5,635 nucleotides of DNA from Pseudomonadota bacterium (lineage in GTDB: Bacteria; Pseudomonadota; Alphaproteobacteria; Acetobacterales; Acetobacteraceae). Every line of letters starts with the position of its first letter. Within the stretch, counting starts at the first letter, position 1. The notes beneath the pieces were generated by a model. That model was given only the letters and a program-made list of their open reading frames with translations, had not been told where the DNA came from and did not search any database. The translations under genes and the position numbers were made by a program. The DNA lies in contig JAJYAF010000169.1 in the NCBI GenBank assembly GCA_021779655.1, positions 1 to 5,635 on the forward strand, given 5' to 3'. This document shows, in pieces, positions 5,150 to 5,635 of this stretch.

Positions 5150-5635
5150 GTGACACGGCTCAGCAGCACGGTCGATCCCGGATCGGAGACATTCCGGCGC
5201 AATGCCGAACATCAACGCACCCTCGTAGCCGAGCTCCGGGCGAAAGTCGCGGAAGCGGCATCGGGCGGGCCGCTTGCGGTGCGCGAGCGGCACCAGGCAC
5301 GCGGCAAGCTGTTGCCGCGCGACCGCGTGGAGCGGCTGCTCGACCCCGGATCGCCTTTTCTTGAGATCGGCCAGCTTGCCGCCAATGGGATGTATGACGG
5401 GGAGGCGCCGGGGGCCGGGCTGATCTGCGGCATAGGCCGGGTCAGCGGACGGGAGGCGATGATCCTCGCCAATGATGCCACGGTAAAGGGCGGCGTTTAT
5501 TTTCCGCTCACCGTCAAGAAGCATTTGCGGGCGCAGGAGATCGCTCAGGAAAACCGCCTGCCCTGCCTTTACCTCGTGGATTCGGGCGGCGCCAATCTGC
5601 CGCACCAGGCGGAGGTATTCCCCGACCGGGAGCAT
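5150..5635 (+). CDS. mccB: Methylcrotonyl-CoA carboxylase carboxyltransferase (beta) subunit, 5' part
   Basis: MCC carboxylates 3-methylcrotonyl-CoA to 3-methylglutaconyl-CoA in leucine degradation; the beta subunit transfers carboxyl from biotin to the acyl-CoA. The first 162 residues are present of a family length near 535, cut by the window edge with the frame still open. Signatures are an N-terminal helix [39 protein letters not shown] at 45-64, [20 protein letters not shown] at 108-127, and VDSGGANLP at 143-151. The GGANLP and EVFPDR wording fits MCC better than propionyl-CoA carboxylase; geranyl-CoA carboxylase remains possible. GTG at 5150 gives the usual N-terminus ((M)[11 protein letters not shown]), with GGGGAG at 5133-5138, and no in-frame start lies just upstream. 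The alpha subunit and isovaleryl-CoA dehydrogenase would be expected downstream. Confidence 0.92.
   Translation, partial: MTRLSSTVDPGSETFRRNAEHQRTLVAELRAKVAEAASGGPLAVRERHQARGKLLPRDRVERLLDPGSPFLEIGQLAANGMYDGEAPGAGLICGIGRVSGREAMILANDATVKGGVYFPLTVKKHLRAQEIAQENRLPCLYLVDSGGANLPHQAEVFPDREH

Noticed and set aside
4970..5635. 221-residue - strand open frame at the window end
   Set aside because: It is antisense to the clearly recognisable mccB reading frame and its product matches nothing; it is a GC-bias shadow.

Overview
The window comes from a GC-rich alphaproteobacterium. The infA-maf-RNase E/G-yacG gene order, the wording of IF-1 and Maf, and a large beta-helix/Hint protein together point to the Acetobacteraceae or a neighbouring Rhodospirillales group. 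This is inference, because no rRNA or other decisive marker is present.

Layout. (1) Positions 24-1898, + strand: a tight housekeeping operon of infA (translation initiation factor IF-1), a Maf-type nucleotide pyrophosphatase, a compact RNase E/G-family protein and YacG (zinc-binding gyrase inhibitor). The last three genes are joined by 4-base ATGA overlaps. maf has no ATG, GTG or TTG start that keeps its N-terminal motif, and probably starts at an ATT codon inside infA. The last third of yacG looks as if it was written by an inserted palindromic repeat. (2) Positions 1899-2205: a gap without protein genes but rich in signals. It holds a promoter, two near-identical CTGC-N3-GCAG-type palindromes around it, and a predicted small RNA of about 77 nt (about 2035-2111) with a UUUCCUCCCU element and a textbook intrinsic terminator. 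From memory, this matches the alphaproteobacterial MmgR (alpha-r8) family, which limits polyhydroxybutyrate (PHB) storage in Sinorhizobium. The palindromes match the reported recognition pattern of PhaR, the PHB-responsive repressor. (3) Positions 2206-4785, - strand: an 859-residue protein with about 19 short beta-helix repeats free of cysteine, then a Hint (hedgehog/intein-like) self-processing domain, then a small C-terminal beta-rich domain. (4) Positions 4786-5149: a divergent intergenic region with an 8-bp dyad, a 33-codon small ORF and a terminator-like hairpin close to the next gene. (5) Positions 5150-5635, + strand: the first 162 codons of the carboxyltransferase subunit of methylcrotonyl-CoA carboxylase (leucine catabolism), cut by the window edge.

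The most interesting part is the small-RNA locus. An sRNA of a family linked to PHB storage appears to sit under a pair of sites resembling those of the PHB sensor-repressor, which suggests a carbon-storage feedback circuit. It is also placed where transcripts from the housekeeping operon could read into it.
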